A stretch of 64,000 nucleotides of DNA from Methanohalophilus portucalensis (GCF_002761295.1 NZ_CP017881.1:124001-188000); one strand, 5' to 3'; numbered from the stretch's first letter, positions 15,944-25,979 are shown. The notes: a model not told the origin generated them from the letters alone. Program-made: numbers and translations.

Positions 15944-18900
15944 CGTATTTTCACACCCGTAATACTTGTGATATTATCCTGCTGCATTGTTACACCTATT
16001 GTGCGCTCGGCAGCTTCTATCATCGGTTTTCTCAAAGAGACAACTATGAACTGGGCATTGCTTGCTGCCTTTTTAACACGTCTGGCAACCCTTTCAGCAT
16101 TTGCTCCGTCAAGGAACATATCGATCTCATCAAAAGCATAGAAAGGTGCGGGACGATATTGCTGGATAGCAAATAAAAATGCAAGGGCAGTGAGACTCTT
16201 TTCTCCGCCCGACATCGCTTCCAGTCGCTGCAGGGTTTTGTCCCGGGGCTGGGCTTTGAGGGTCATGCCTCCGGAGAAAGGGTCTTCCTCATTGTCCAGT
16301 ACAAGTTCCCCGACACCATCGGAAAGCTCATTGAAGATTTCCTTGAATGCATCATTGATGCCATTATAGGTCTCCATGAATGTCTCTTTTTTAAGGTTAT
16401 CATACTGGTCGATACGATCCAGGATCTGCTCTCTTTCATTGAACAGGATTGCCCTGCGGCTTTTGAGATCAACAATTCTCTGCTCCACTTCCTCATATTC
16501 ATCGATTGCCCGCATATTCACAGGTTCCAGGGCTTCCATTGCCTTTTCAATCGAAGTTATCCTTGTACGCACGGTTTCGTAACCCGGGACTTCATCAGTC
16601 TCTTCAAGGCCGCGACGTGCGATCTCTTCGCGGAGCTGTTCAATTTGTTCCTTCACGGCATCCAGTGTGGCTTCAAGTGCCATTTTCTGGTTCTCTGCCT
16701 TCTCATAGCGGCTCTTGACCCTATCAACTTCATCACGTTGGGTTGAGTAGGCCATTTCCTTATTCTCTCTTTCTCCCTGAAGCTCGCGAAGTTCACCTGT
16801 GAGTTCTTCTTCACGTTGTTTCTTTTCTTCCAGTTCACTTTCCAGGGAAGTGATCTTATTCTTGAGTTCTTCTATACGCTCTTTTAATGTGCCCTTTTTC
16901 TCATCCATCTGGGCGATTTGTTCCCGATTTTGTTCCATTTTCTCGGTTGCGTATTTTTTATCGAGTTCAAGAGCGTTGATCTGTCCGTCGATATCCCTTA
17001 TTCTTCCGTCCAGGCGGCGCAGTTCCTCATCAAGGGATTCTGCCTGCTTATTGAGCTCGGGAATTTCCGAATCGGCGAGTTTTTCCTCGATCTGCGTTAT
17101 GTTCTGTTGCAGGGATTGTTCCCTTTCTTCCAGATGCTCTTTCTTCTCAACGGTCTCATTCATCTCCGTTCGCATCTGCTGGCGTTCTTCCTCGATCTGC
17201 TTGAGTTCCTCATCTTTGCTATTGAGCAACTTTTCAAGAGTCTCTCCGCGATTACCAATCTCCTCGAATTGCATCTGTTTGCGTGCGATCTCGTTCTCAT
17301 ACTGCTGGATTTCCTTGTTGGTGTTTGAAATATGCCCCTCGGTAGTATCCAGTTTATTGATCGCATTGCTTCTGCGTGATTCCAGTTTGGTAAGTTCTTC
17401 GGATATCCTGACAAGTTTATCTTTTTCAGATGCTGCAAATGACAGGCCGGACTTGCGCTGGGAGCCACCGCTCATTGCCCCGCTTTTTTCAACGATCTCA
17501 CCTTCCAGCGTTACCATACGCAGCCCGCCCATCAGTTTTCGGGCGTTTTCAAGGGTGTCAACAACAAGGGTGTCCCGGAATACATACCAGAAGGCTGCTT
17601 CGAACTTCGGGTCAAAATCTATGAGATCAATAGCATACCCGATTACACCTTCCCTGTCGGAGAGGTTTTTGTAGGGCCTGCGTGCTTCCATCTTATTCAG
17701 GGGCAGGAAGGTTGCCCTGCCTGATCTCTGGCGTTTCAGGTAAGCAATCGCCCGGGAAGCATCTTCGTCCGTATCCACCACGACAGCCTGCATTCGCCCC
17801 CCTGCAGCGATTCCCAGGGCGGTTGAATATTTCTGGTTTACTTTTCCCAGCTCTGCTATGGTGCCATAAATACCGGGCAGGCCATGTTTGTCTTTTTCCT
17901 TGATTACCGCGTCTACTGCCCTGGAATACCTGCTTGTGTCCTCTGCTGCCCTCACACGGGCTTCAAGCATTGCATAGTCCTGTTGTTTGCTGCGTATGTC
18001 ACTTTCCAGATCACTGACAACCTTTTTTATCTGAGAACGATTGCTTTCCAGGTCATCAAGGTCTTTTGTCAACCCTTCTATCTTTTCGTTGAGTTTGTCA
18101 ATATCATACTGGACGGATTTGGTATCGCTTTCAGAGGACTTGGCCTTCTCCTTTGCCTGCCTGATCTCATCTTCTATTTCTGCTACATCTGAAGATTTGC
18201 GACGCAGGGAATCCAGCAGCCTGTCCTCGTTACGCATGAGCTCGTTTTTCTGGGTTTTTAGCTGTTCCAGTTCGTCCTTATTTGCAGAAAGTTCGTCCCT
18301 TGTTCGCGCAAATTTTTCATCCACATCGGCGATTTTGCTCTGCAGTAACATCCTCTGGGTACGTTTTTCAGAAATTTCCGATTGCAGGGTTTCCTTCTGG
18401 AAACTGTGTTCCTTAATCTTTTCTTCGATGCCATCTACCTTGCCCTTTGATTCATCGATTTCCAGGAAAAACCTGCGTCTTGCGGCATCGATCTCATCGA
18501 TTTCCTGACCTGCATATTCAATACGATCGCTGCATCCCGAGATTTCTCCACGAATCTCTTCAATTCGCCTTTTTACCTCGATCTGCTCATCTTCGCCCAT
18601 CTTCTGGATGCGCTGGTTAAGTAAGCGTAATTCTTCTTCCCTTTGTTCCAGGACATCTTTTTTCTGTTTAAGTTCTGAGGAGATTTCTTCCAATTTTTCC
18701 TGCTGGGCGTCGTATTCCTGACCGACTCCTTCAAGTTCGGTTTTTGCATCCTTGAGTTTAGAAAGCAGCACGAAACCCTCAAACTTCATCTTTTCTTCCT
18801 TGAGGGACTGGTATTTGACAGCCTGGTCACGTTCTCCCTGAAGCTTTTCCTTTTGCTTGTCCACTTCATCTATCAGGATATCTGCCCGTTCAATGCGCTC

Positions 18901-19461
18901 CCTTACAACTTCAAGTTCATTGAGTGCTCTCTCCTTCTTATTGTCAAACTCTGCTACCCCGGCAATCTCATCTATGATCTTGCGTCGCTCCCCGGCGGTC
19001 ATTGTGATGATTCTTGTGACGTCTCCCTGCATTACGACATTGTATCCTTCGGGTGTGACCCTTGCCTTTGCAAGATAATTATGTACATCACCAAGACTTA
19101 CCGATTTGCCGTTGAAGTAGAAATAGCTGTAGTAACCGCTGTCTGTACTACGCACCTTCCGGCTAATCACAACTTCATCGTTGTCAACAGGAAGTTCCCT
19201 GTCCTTGTTATCAAAATAGATGGTAACCTGGGCATTGTCCGGATTTTTGCTTTTTTCCCCGTTATATATGAGGTCGGTAAGTTTTTCCGCTCTCAATGTG
19301 CGGGAGCTGGACAATCCCAGGACAAAAAGTATACCATCAATTATATTGGATTTTCCACTTCCGTTGGGGCCTGAAATAGTTGTGAAATCATCAAAAAAAG
19401 GGATTTTTACTTTTTTCCCGAATGATTTGAAATTCAGAAATTCTATCTTTTTTATATACAC
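15940..19461 (-). CDS. smc: SMC chromosome segregation ATPase
   Basis: A full-length 1173-aa SMC. Walker A GPNGSGKSN at residues 31-39, long coiled coil, hinge domain around 515-640 (GIYGTIAELGKVNQKYSTALGIAAGGRM and onward), a second coiled coil, ABC signature MSGGEKS at 1083-1089 and Walker B FYAFDEID at about 1105-1112. It dimerises at the hinge and, with ScpA and ScpB, entraps DNA. GTG start after GAGGATTGGC. It is preceded by a 237-aa coiled-coil gene with an 18-bp gap and overlaps scpA by four bases. Expression is probably driven from the promoter in front of the coiled-coil gene. Confidence 0.98.
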   Translation of the reverse strand: MYIKKIEFLNFKSFGKKVKIPFFDDFTTISGPNGSGKSNIIDGILFVLGLSSSRTLRAEKLTDLIYNGEKSKNPDNAQVTIYFDNKDRELPVDNDEVVISRKVRSTDSGYYSYFYFNGKSVSLGDVHNYLAKARVTPEGYNVVMQGDVTRIITMTAGERRKIIDEIAGVAEFDNKKERALNELEVVRERIERADILIDEVDKQKEKLQGERDQAVKYQSLKEEKMKFEGFVLLSKLKDAKTELEGVGQEYDAQQEKLEEISSELKQKKDVLEQREEELRLLNQRIQKMGEDEQIEVKRRIEEIRGEISGCSDRIEYAGQEIDEIDAARRRFFLEIDESKGKVDGIEEKIKEHSFQKETLQSEISEKRTQRMLLQSKIADVDEKFARTRDELSANKDELEQLKTQKNELMRNEDRLLDSLRRKSSDVAEIEDEIRQAKEKAKSSESDTKSVQYDIDKLNEKIEGLTKDLDDLESNRSQIKKVVSDLESDIRSKQQDYAMLEARVRAAEDTSRYSRAVDAVIKEKDKHGLPGIYGTIAELGKVNQKYSTALGIAAGGRMQAVVVDTDEDASRAIAYLKRQRSGRATFLPLNKMEARRPYKNLSDREGVIGYAIDLIDFDPKFEAAFWYVFRDTLVVDTLENARKLMGGLRMVTLEGEIVEKSGAMSGGSQRKSGLSFAASEKDKLVRISEELTKLESRRSNAINKLDTTEGHISNTNKEIQQYENEIARKQMQFEEIGNRGETLEKLLNSKDEELKQIEEERQQMRTEMNETVEKKEHLEEREQSLQQNITQIEEKLADSEIPELNKQAESLDEELRRLDGRIRDIDGQINALELDKKYATEKMEQNREQIAQMDEKKGTLKERIEELKNKITSLESELEEKKQREEELTGELRELQGERENKEMAYSTQRDEVDRVKSRYEKAENQKMALEATLDAVKEQIEQLREEIARRGLEETDEVPGYETVRTRITSIEKAMEALEPVNMRAIDEYEEVEQRIVDLKSRRAILFNEREQILDRIDQYDNLKKETFMETYNGINDAFKEIFNELSDGVGELVLDNEEDPFSGGMTLKAQPRDKTLQRLEAMSGGEKSLTALAFLFAIQQYRPAPFYAFDEIDMFLDGANAERVARRVKKAASNAQFIVVSLRKPMIEAAERTIGVTMQQDNITSITGVKIR

Positions 19462-19479
19462 GCCAATCCTCTTTGGGCT

Positions 19480-20193
19480 TTAGAACGATTTCTTCTTCCT
19501 GACGATTATTTCAGAATCCTCATCTTTGTTTTCGACAGTTTCGTATTCACATTCACTTTTATTTTCCAGAGGTCCCTTATCACCGGCAATTATGTATTCA
19601 CAATTCTCGTTCTGGGTTTCTGGCTTGATGGTCTTTTCCACTTTGCGATTCTCACTTTCAGCAACGATGTACTCATCTTTTTCCTCTTCAGAAACCTCAT
19701 TTTCCTGATTTTTCTCAGAAGGCATCATTTTATCGACATCCCTGATCTGGAAATGCATACGAGGTTTTCTTTTTTGTTCGGGGGAAGACCGGGATCTCTC
19801 AGGGGTATCGTTACTGGTTTCTGCAGGTTGGGTTACAGGCTCCTTTTCCTCGTTATAAGCATCCGGACTGGCTGTTTCTTCTTCATATTTGCTCCATGCA
19901 TCGGACTCCCTTTCACCGGGTTGCTGTTTGTTTGCCTGTTCCATTTCCCGGATACGCGATTTCTGATCCAGGAGTTCCTCAAGGATTCCATTTATGTTTG
20001 TAGAAATTTCCTTGACCTGTTGCTCAAGTTCGACCAGCCTCTTGTTTATATCCATATCATTTCTCAATTCTTCCCGCAGTTCTGTTATAATAGAACTCTT
20101 GAGGTTTGTTTTGATATCGGATATTTCCTCTTCTTTGTTCCTGATCTGCTTTTCAAGACGTTCAATAATTAAATCTCTCTGCCCGGATTCCAT
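19480..20193 (-). CDS. Coiled-coil protein of the smc operon, function unknown
   Basis: A 237-aa highly charged protein. Residues 1-90 form a predicted coiled coil (LEKQIRNKEEEISDIKTNL, VELEQQVKEISTNINGILEEL); the rest is disordered and acidic. The C-terminal 65 residues hold a degenerate repeat: EYIVAE, EYIIAG, EYETVE and SEIIVR, each followed by charged residues, ending in KKKSF. GAGG lies 8 nt before ATG. It directly precedes smc (18 bp) and owns the promoter of that operon, so it is likely a partner or regulator of condensin. The family name is not known to me. Confidence 0.75.
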   Translation of the reverse strand: MESGQRDLIIERLEKQIRNKEEEISDIKTNLKSSIITELREELRNDMDINKRLVELEQQVKEISTNINGILEELLDQKSRIREMEQANKQQPGERESDAWSKYEEETASPDAYNEEKEPVTQPAETSNDTPERSRSSPEQKRKPRMHFQIRDVDKMMPSEKNQENEVSEEEKDEYIVAESENRKVEKTIKPETQNENCEYIIAGDKGPLENKSECEYETVENKDEDSEIIVRKKKSF

Positions 20194-20240
20194 CCAATTC
20201 CTCGCAAAACGTTCATTCCCTCAATATGAATATGATTTAT

Positions 20241-20277
20241 TTATTCTTATAAATATTCTATTTAAATTATTCTTATA
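20241..20277. repeat. Direct repeat in the smc operon promoter region
   Basis: TTATTCTTATA occurs at 20241-20251 and again at 20267-20277, a 26-bp period. On the minus strand these lie in the promoter region of the coiled-coil/smc operon, where TTTATAAG could serve as TATA box. The region is AT-rich, so chance is possible. Confidence 0.35.
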
Positions 20278-20282
20278 TGCTT

Positions 20283-22952
20283 TCATTGCGCAATAATGGA
20301 AGATATATTTGTCGTGGGATCTTTCTGGACTTCAAATACATTATCAGCCGAATCGATAAGGGTTTCATCGTGGGATACTATCAGTATCTGGCCGACTCCC
20401 ATGTCCCTCATGAGATCTATTAACTTTAAAAGCTGGTGCACATGTCCCCTGTCCAGGAACACAGTGGGTTCATCCATGATCAGAGGGGGCATTTCATTAC
20501 GGTATTCCCCGCCGGCCAGTCCTTCTGAAAGCAACCTGTAAATAGCACATCTTAAAACAAGGTTAAAGATCGCCCGCTCTCCACCGCTCAACAATTTGGG
20601 TTCCAGTGGAGTCCCATCCTTTTCATAGATGGTAAGCTCATAATCAGTATCCAGCTGTATATGTGAGTAGGCATTATTGGTGTACATAAAGGAAAAGATT
20701 TCATTGAGCAATCTGTCCAGTGCATCAATATTGCGTGTACGCAGGTCTGCACGCAATCTCATGTACATATCTTCCAGGCTTTCTACATCACTTTTTACAG
20801 CTTTGAGATACTTTTCCCGGTTATTGAATACTTTTAGTTTTTCCTGCAACGCTTTTTTCCTTTTGAGGTTGGTTTCGATTTGCCCTATTTCCTTTAAAAG
20901 ACCCGTTTTTTGTTTGTTCTTTTCTTCAATATCCCCGATTATTTTTTGATAAGCTTGCTGGAACTCATGCAATTTCTTCTCCAGTTTTTCGATATTTTCC
21001 TTGCCAAGTTCGTTTTCAAGTTGCTTTTTATTCCTTTTTTTCTCTGCTATCTGTTCATCAATGAAACGCACATTTTCCTGAATATCCGCAATACCTGTTT
21101 TCAGGTGTTGATGATCACTCTGCATTTGTGTATGATCATGTCTTATTTTTATCAGGTATTTTGCACTTTCAAGATTTTCTTTTATTTTATTATGATGCTC
21201 AGTGGCAGTGTTTACAGTTTGCTGTATTTCTTTTATTTCATCTTCGGCTCTTTTAATGTCTTTTTCAATTTTCCCTATCCTTTCTGAAAATTCCTGTTTT
21301 TTCTTTTCATCCTCCTGGTTTTGTTTCTTCAATTCCTCATTGTAGGAGGTCAGGTTTTCCTGTTTTTGATTTATAAGCAATTGCTTCTGTCTTTTTTCAT
21401 CGACCTGTTTTTTTATTTTGCCTGCCTCTTTTAAGGTGGCAATTTTCTCTTCAGCCCTTTGTGTATCCTGGGTAAGTTTTCCCAATTGCTCCTCAAGCTC
21501 TTTTCTCTGTAATTCTTCCTCCTTTGTATCATTGGCAATGGTCGAGCCCTGCAGGTCCTGTCCACATGTGGGGCAGGCTCCTTTTTCCAGCAGGTTTCTA
21601 TGTTCTGTGAGTGTTTTTGAGATCTGGTCTAGCCGGGTTCTGACTTCTTTTTCTTTTCCATGGAGATGACGTTGCTTGTTCAAAAGCAGGTCTTCCAATT
21701 CCTCCAGATTGTCCAGTTTCCCCTGGTCAAAACCCATTGATTGGGCATTTTCAAGGAGTTTCCCGATCTCGTCTTCCAGCACCGAATACTCCTGGTTGAT
21801 TTCCTCTATTTCCTTTAACCGACCCTTTTCCTGAGTGGATCTTTTTTTGATTGCTTCTTCCAGTGCACTGAGATTTTGTTTTGTTTCAGTCAGGCCTTTC
21901 TGTGAATTTTCCCTTTCCTGTAGTTTCAGGCCCTGTTTGTTTTTTATTTGACTGATTTTTTCATAGGCATCCCGCTCTTCTTTTTCTGTACGGGCAGTGA
22001 AATTGTCCACATCTGTGGTTTCGTCAAGTCCGAAATAATCATATAATTCCTGTATTTTGTTTTCAATTTCCAGAATGGATTTGTGGAGCCTGTCTCCCTC
22101 CTTCCTTTTACTTTCCAGGGATGTGAGAGCTTCTTTTTTCCGTTTTTCCAGTCCGCTTATTCCCCTGTCCAGTTCATCGATCTGCTTTTGGGTTCTGGTA
22201 TATTGCTCGATGTGCTGGCGATCCTTTTCGATACGAGTGCTGGTTCTGTCTCGCATCGTCTCCAGATTCGCAACTTCCTGTTGCAATTGCTTCAAATCCG
22301 TATTCAACTGATTTTTCCTGGCAACGGGTTTGGTTGCATCGATTGCTTCAATCTCTTCCTGCTGGTCCTTAATCCGGGCATGAGTTTCAGTGATATGTCT
22401 CCCCACACCGGTCCTGGCACTTTTTGCCCTCTCCCGGTACTCTTCCAGCCTGCCTATTTGCAAAAGGTCATCTATCATCCTCTGCCTGTCTTTTTTGCGG
22501 GCATTGATGAGAACGTCAATATCTCCCTGCCTGATATATACACAGTTCTTATAGGCTTCCTCATCCATGCGCAGCAGATTTCGAATGGACTCATACGTCT
22601 GTGTGGCCTGGTTTACAACTACTTCCCCGTCTATCTCCAGATAAGATCTGGTGGTGGAGGCTTTGCCTGTTTCGGGATTGTTGCGAAATTCCTGGATTGC
22701 AGCATACTCCTGTCCCTTGTGCTCAAATTCGAGATTAATTGCAGCTTCTTCACATCCCTTGCGCACCAGGTCTGCAAGTACGAAATCTTTTGGTATACCC
22801 CTGTGACCGAACAGTCCCACAAAACAGGCTTCAAGAAGGCTGGATTTTCCACTTCCGTTGACTCCCGAAACCACAGTTACCCCATCGTTGAAATCAATCT
22901 CGAGATCACTGTAACTGCGTATGTTTTTCACTTTAAGCCGCTTAAATCTCAA
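20283..22952 (-). CDS. rad50: Rad50 DNA repair ATPase
   Basis: An 889-aa SMC-like protein with Walker A GVNGSGKSS at 30-38, long coiled coils broken by the zinc hook CPTCG (about residue 459), signature LLSGGERA and Walker B PLIMDEPTVFLD near the C-terminus. With Mre11 it senses and processes DNA double-strand breaks. The start is TTG, overlapping the mre11 stop (TTGA), with GGGGGAT upstream. Coupled translation with mre11 fits the known 2:2 complex. The length is normal for archaea. Confidence 0.97.
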   Translation of the reverse strand: MRFKRLKVKNIRSYSDLEIDFNDGVTVVSGVNGSGKSSLLEACFVGLFGHRGIPKDFVLADLVRKGCEEAAINLEFEHKGQEYAAIQEFRNNPETGKASTTRSYLEIDGEVVVNQATQTYESIRNLLRMDEEAYKNCVYIRQGDIDVLINARKKDRQRMIDDLLQIGRLEEYRERAKSARTGVGRHITETHARIKDQQEEIEAIDATKPVARKNQLNTDLKQLQQEVANLETMRDRTSTRIEKDRQHIEQYTRTQKQIDELDRGISGLEKRKKEALTSLESKRKEGDRLHKSILEIENKIQELYDYFGLDETTDVDNFTARTEKEERDAYEKISQIKNKQGLKLQERENSQKGLTETKQNLSALEEAIKKRSTQEKGRLKEIEEINQEYSVLEDEIGKLLENAQSMGFDQGKLDNLEELEDLLLNKQRHLHGKEKEVRTRLDQISKTLTEHRNLLEKGACPTCGQDLQGSTIANDTKEEELQRKELEEQLGKLTQDTQRAEEKIATLKEAGKIKKQVDEKRQKQLLINQKQENLTSYNEELKKQNQEDEKKKQEFSERIGKIEKDIKRAEDEIKEIQQTVNTATEHHNKIKENLESAKYLIKIRHDHTQMQSDHQHLKTGIADIQENVRFIDEQIAEKKRNKKQLENELGKENIEKLEKKLHEFQQAYQKIIGDIEEKNKQKTGLLKEIGQIETNLKRKKALQEKLKVFNNREKYLKAVKSDVESLEDMYMRLRADLRTRNIDALDRLLNEIFSFMYTNNAYSHIQLDTDYELTIYEKDGTPLEPKLLSGGERAIFNLVLRCAIYRLLSEGLAGGEYRNEMPPLIMDEPTVFLDRGHVHQLLKLIDLMRDMGVGQILIVSHDETLIDSADNVFEVQKDPTTNISSIIAQ

Positions 22953-24304
22953 AGATAATCCCCCAGATTGTACTGTCGTGGAACCTTTGTTTTCTGTGGT
23001 TTTTGCTCAACATCCTTGTCCACTGCATCGGTTTCCTTTTTCTTCTTCCCTGGAGGCCGGGATTTTTTATCTTCTCCCTTTTCAGCGAAAACAGGTTCCT
23101 CCTTTTGGGATGGCTCTTCTTTCCGGTTATTTTCAACTTGTTTTTGCCGGTGAATGTTTAAAGGAATTTCCTGGCTGAAATCCGTTTGTTCTATCATCGT
23201 TGCTATAGAAGCTTCTGTTTTGTGGTCGATGGTGGTTTTAGGTATGGACAGGTCCCTTATGATTTCATCAATCAACAGGCCTGCATCTGTAAGGTCCATT
23301 TTCTTGATTTCTTCCCGGGCAGCAATGTCGGGATCTGAAAATATTATTTCAGTTTGATTTTCAGTCTCGTCAGGGCGATCGTTTCGCAAATCGGATATGC
23401 GACTGACCAGTACTCCCTGCTTATCAAGAAATTCTTCTATCTCACTGTAGGCAATATCTACCTGTGAATTGCCTTTTAATTCAATAAAAACGACTTTCTC
23501 CTTCACATCATATTCGCGGATCGTATTGAAAATATCACGGTATGCATCATTCTCATCCTTGATGTCCACGGCTATGTGCAAAAATTCTCTCGTATTTATC
23601 TGTCGCCTGCCTATATCAATGTCATTTTGTGAAACAGTGATTACATTATAGCCTCTGGGTTCTTCCTCTGCAGCACTGTTCCTTTCTGTGCTTCCACAGT
23701 AGGTAACCCATGTATTTTCCACCTTTGTTTTTTCATACTTGTGATAATCCCCGAGCAATATTGCATCCAGTGCACAGGGGAATGAATGGATTACTTCAGC
23801 CACATCCCATTCTCCAAAAGGAAATGGTTTCATTAGCTGATGCATTACAAGGATATTATGTGTAGCTTCCTGGGTGGTTTCAAAAACGGAGTAGTCAAAA
23901 GACTGTATCTTTGGTCGGGGGATACTGTCTATACCATAAATCGCAATATTGCCTGCCATAAAAGGGCTGTTGCCCAGGCGCCTGACCAGACGCATGTTTT
24001 CCAGCAGATCTAACCACTGTGTTTGCTGTTTGCTTTCATGATTACCCACAATTCCCAGCAGGGGGATTTCGGCTACTTTTAATTTAGACATTATCTGAAT
24101 TGTTTCGAGAATGTCTTCCAGGGTGGGATTGCGGGAATCGAACAGGTCTCCGGCATGAATTACAGCATCGACTTTCATGTTAATGGCATCATCAATTACC
24201 TTTTCAAAGGCTTCCAGAAAATCCCGCCGGCGTACATCGCTGTGATATTGCCGATAACCAATATGTGTATCAGCAGTATGTATTAACCTGATTTCTCTAT
24301 CCAT
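22949..24304 (-). CDS. mre11: Mre11 nuclease
   Basis: A 451-aa calcineurin-like phosphoesterase with the metal-binding motifs HTADTHIG, HAGDLFD and GNHE, then LLGDYHKYE and a CGSTERNS segment typical of Mre11. The C-terminal 110 residues are charged and low in complexity (KEEPSQKEEPVFAEK, PPGKKKKE), ending in a short motif that could bind Rad50 or DNA. It nicks and trims broken DNA ends with Rad50. ATG start after GGGATG. It is the first gene of the mre11-rad50 pair and is transcribed away from the phosphoglucose isomerase gene. Confidence 0.96.
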   Translation of the reverse strand: MDREIRLIHTADTHIGYRQYHSDVRRRDFLEAFEKVIDDAINMKVDAVIHAGDLFDSRNPTLEDILETIQIMSKLKVAEIPLLGIVGNHESKQQTQWLDLLENMRLVRRLGNSPFMAGNIAIYGIDSIPRPKIQSFDYSVFETTQEATHNILVMHQLMKPFPFGEWDVAEVIHSFPCALDAILLGDYHKYEKTKVENTWVTYCGSTERNSAAEEEPRGYNVITVSQNDIDIGRRQINTREFLHIAVDIKDENDAYRDIFNTIREYDVKEKVVFIELKGNSQVDIAYSEIEEFLDKQGVLVSRISDLRNDRPDETENQTEIIFSDPDIAAREEIKKMDLTDAGLLIDEIIRDLSIPKTTIDHKTEASIATMIEQTDFSQEIPLNIHRQKQVENNRKEEPSQKEEPVFAEKGEDKKSRPPGKKKKETDAVDKDVEQKPQKTKVPRQYNLGDYL

Positions 24305-24434
24305 TACAGCATCCCTTTCAACATAATGTCAGCCTCTATTTAAAAAGGCACTGGAGGAAAGTTTTAAATTCTTTTGTTTATTAATATTGCCGCTGGCAGC
24401 TTAAAAGGGGAATAAGTCCTGAAGGAGTATGATA

Positions 24435-25166
24435 ATGTCAAATGAAATTATTTTCGGTGGGGTTGAAAGGGTACCAGATGTACGTATGCTTTATGATATG
24501 GCTGAAGTTGTTTATGACAAAAAATGGCTTGAAGGAAGGGAAAATGAAGAGCTCTATTATATGTACAGGGACCTTTCCCAAAACCCTGGCGATCTTGATA
24601 AAATAAAATCACATAACCTCAGGTATGATATCACAATAATACCTCCGGCAATGTTGGGAGTGGAATATGTAAAAACAGCCGGTCATTATCATCCGCAGGT
24701 GCCGGGCAGCAATCTTTCCTATGCAGAGGTTTATCAGGTACATGAAGGCAGTGCCACCTATCTTCTCCAGAAAGTTAATGATGGTAAGGTTGAGGATGTT
24801 GTGGTTGTGGAAGCCAGCGCAATGGACGTGGTGGTTGTGCCTCCCGGGTACGGTCATATTACAATCAATGCATCGGATTCAACCCTCAAAATGGCCAACT
24901 GGGTATGTCGTGATTTTTCCTCGGTGTATGAGCCTGTAAGAAACAAAAAAGGCGGTGCCTATTATTTACTTGAAGATGGTTTTATAAAGAATTCTGCATA
25001 CTCTAAGGTGCCTGAAATACGTCATGTTAAACCTATGGATGTGCCTGAATTCGGCCTTTTCAGGAAAGAGGATATGTACGGATTGGTTGAAGATCTTTCC
25101 CGGCTGGAATTCCTGACAGTGCCTGAAAAGTATACTGATATTTTCAGTCAGGTTATCAATGAGTAA
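24435..25166 (+). CDS. Cupin-type glucose-6-phosphate isomerase
   Basis: A 243-aa cupin protein with VKTAGHYHP, the metal-binding His-x-His pattern, the following EVYQVHEG glutamate and the later PPGYGHIT histidine. This is the archaeal phosphoglucose isomerase of the cupin superfamily, which interconverts glucose 6-phosphate and fructose 6-phosphate in gluconeogenesis. ATG at 24435 is chosen because GGAG stands seven bases before it; the ATG two codons earlier is too close. The next gene lies 52 bp downstream. Confidence 0.92.
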   Translation: MSNEIIFGGVERVPDVRMLYDMAEVVYDKKWLEGRENEELYYMYRDLSQNPGDLDKIKSHNLRYDITIIPPAMLGVEYVKTAGHYHPQVPGSNLSYAEVYQVHEGSATYLLQKVNDGKVEDVVVVEASAMDVVVVPPGYGHITINASDSTLKMANWVCRDFSSVYEPVRNKKGGAYYLLEDGFIKNSAYSKVPEIRHVKPMDVPEFGLFRKEDMYGLVEDLSRLEFLTVPEKYTDIFSQVINE

Positions 25167-25218
25167 ACATATAAGCGATTGTGTATATTTTCCATAAAAA
25201 CGATTTAAGGGTGTATCA

Positions 25219-25977
25219 ATGCAGGATAAACGTGGTGTTGTGCAGTTCACGTCTTCAAAGATCGAAGACCTTATGTTCAGGACCACACTGGACTTAAAAA
25301 GTATGGAGGGGGATATAATTGTCAACCTCTCCATTGCTGATGCGGATGATATTGTCGATGTACTGGAGTTTTTGAAGCTTACTTCCAACAGCGGCCTTTC
25401 AGTAAGTCCTTTCTTAAAGGTCCTGGAAAGCGGAGACGTCATAGGTGATCTAACCATACCGGAGGGGAAGGTAGGCATCGCTACAATGTGTAGTATGACC
25501 ATAGACGGGGTCTTGCTAAAATCGGGAATTATGACAAATCCCAAATTCGGGGGAGTTGTGCAGATACGCAATGGTCTGCCCGTAAGGTTTACTGATGTCC
25601 TGACCTATACCAGCACCACAATCGATCCTCTAGAAGTGCTCATGTCGCAGGACATTACTTCTGTAACCCGAATGCTTCAGACCGGTTCGGGTAAGATTCT
25701 TGCAAACTTAAGGGAAGTCCATCTTGCAAAAAGGGATGAGATCAACAGTGTTCTTTCGGGAATGATGGATATTGGGATTAATGGTATCCTGGAGGTAGGA
25801 GATCCCAACAGCCGTGTACTGGATGTTCCTGTGGAACGTGATCATCTTGGTGTGGTGGTTATTGGCGGCACCAACCCGATGGCTATTATGAAAGAACAGG
25901 GAATCAATATCCGCACCAATGCAATGTCTACACTGATGGATATCAATTCCATGGACAAAATCGAGGACTATTTCTAA
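25219..25977 (+). CDS. nrpRII: NrpRII-like nitrogen regulator (single NrpR/DUF128 domain, no HTH)
   Basis: A 252-aa protein consisting of one NrpR regulatory domain (DUF128): [18 protein letters not shown] and [15 protein letters not shown] are typical. NrpR is the euryarchaeal repressor of nitrogen-assimilation genes and is released by 2-oxoglutarate. In Methanosarcina the regulator is split in two proteins, NrpRI with a helix-turn-helix and NrpRII without; this copy has no helix-turn-helix and so fits NrpRII. AAGGGTG precedes the ATG by 6 nt. A glnA promoter with an NrpR-like site occurs 14 kb away in this window. Confidence 0.82.
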   Translation: MQDKRGVVQFTSSKIEDLMFRTTLDLKSMEGDIIVNLSIADADDIVDVLEFLKLTSNSGLSVSPFLKVLESGDVIGDLTIPEGKVGIATMCSMTIDGVLLKSGIMTNPKFGGVVQIRNGLPVRFTDVLTYTSTTIDPLEVLMSQDITSVTRMLQTGSGKILANLREVHLAKRDEINSVLSGMMDIGINGILEVGDPNSRVLDVPVERDHLGVVVIGGTNPMAIMKEQGINIRTNAMSTLMDINSMDKIEDYF

Positions 25978-25979
25978 CT

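Noticed and set aside
16799-17674. Long open frame on the plus strand within smc (291 codons)
   Set aside because: Antisense to the coiled-coil and hinge part of smc; composition (Ser-rich) is a mirror of Glu/Leu-rich coiled coil codons. No ribosome binding site or family features.
22083-22958. Open frame on the plus strand within rad50 (291 codons)
   Set aside because: Shadow of the rad50 gene; Rad50 motifs are all on the minus strand.
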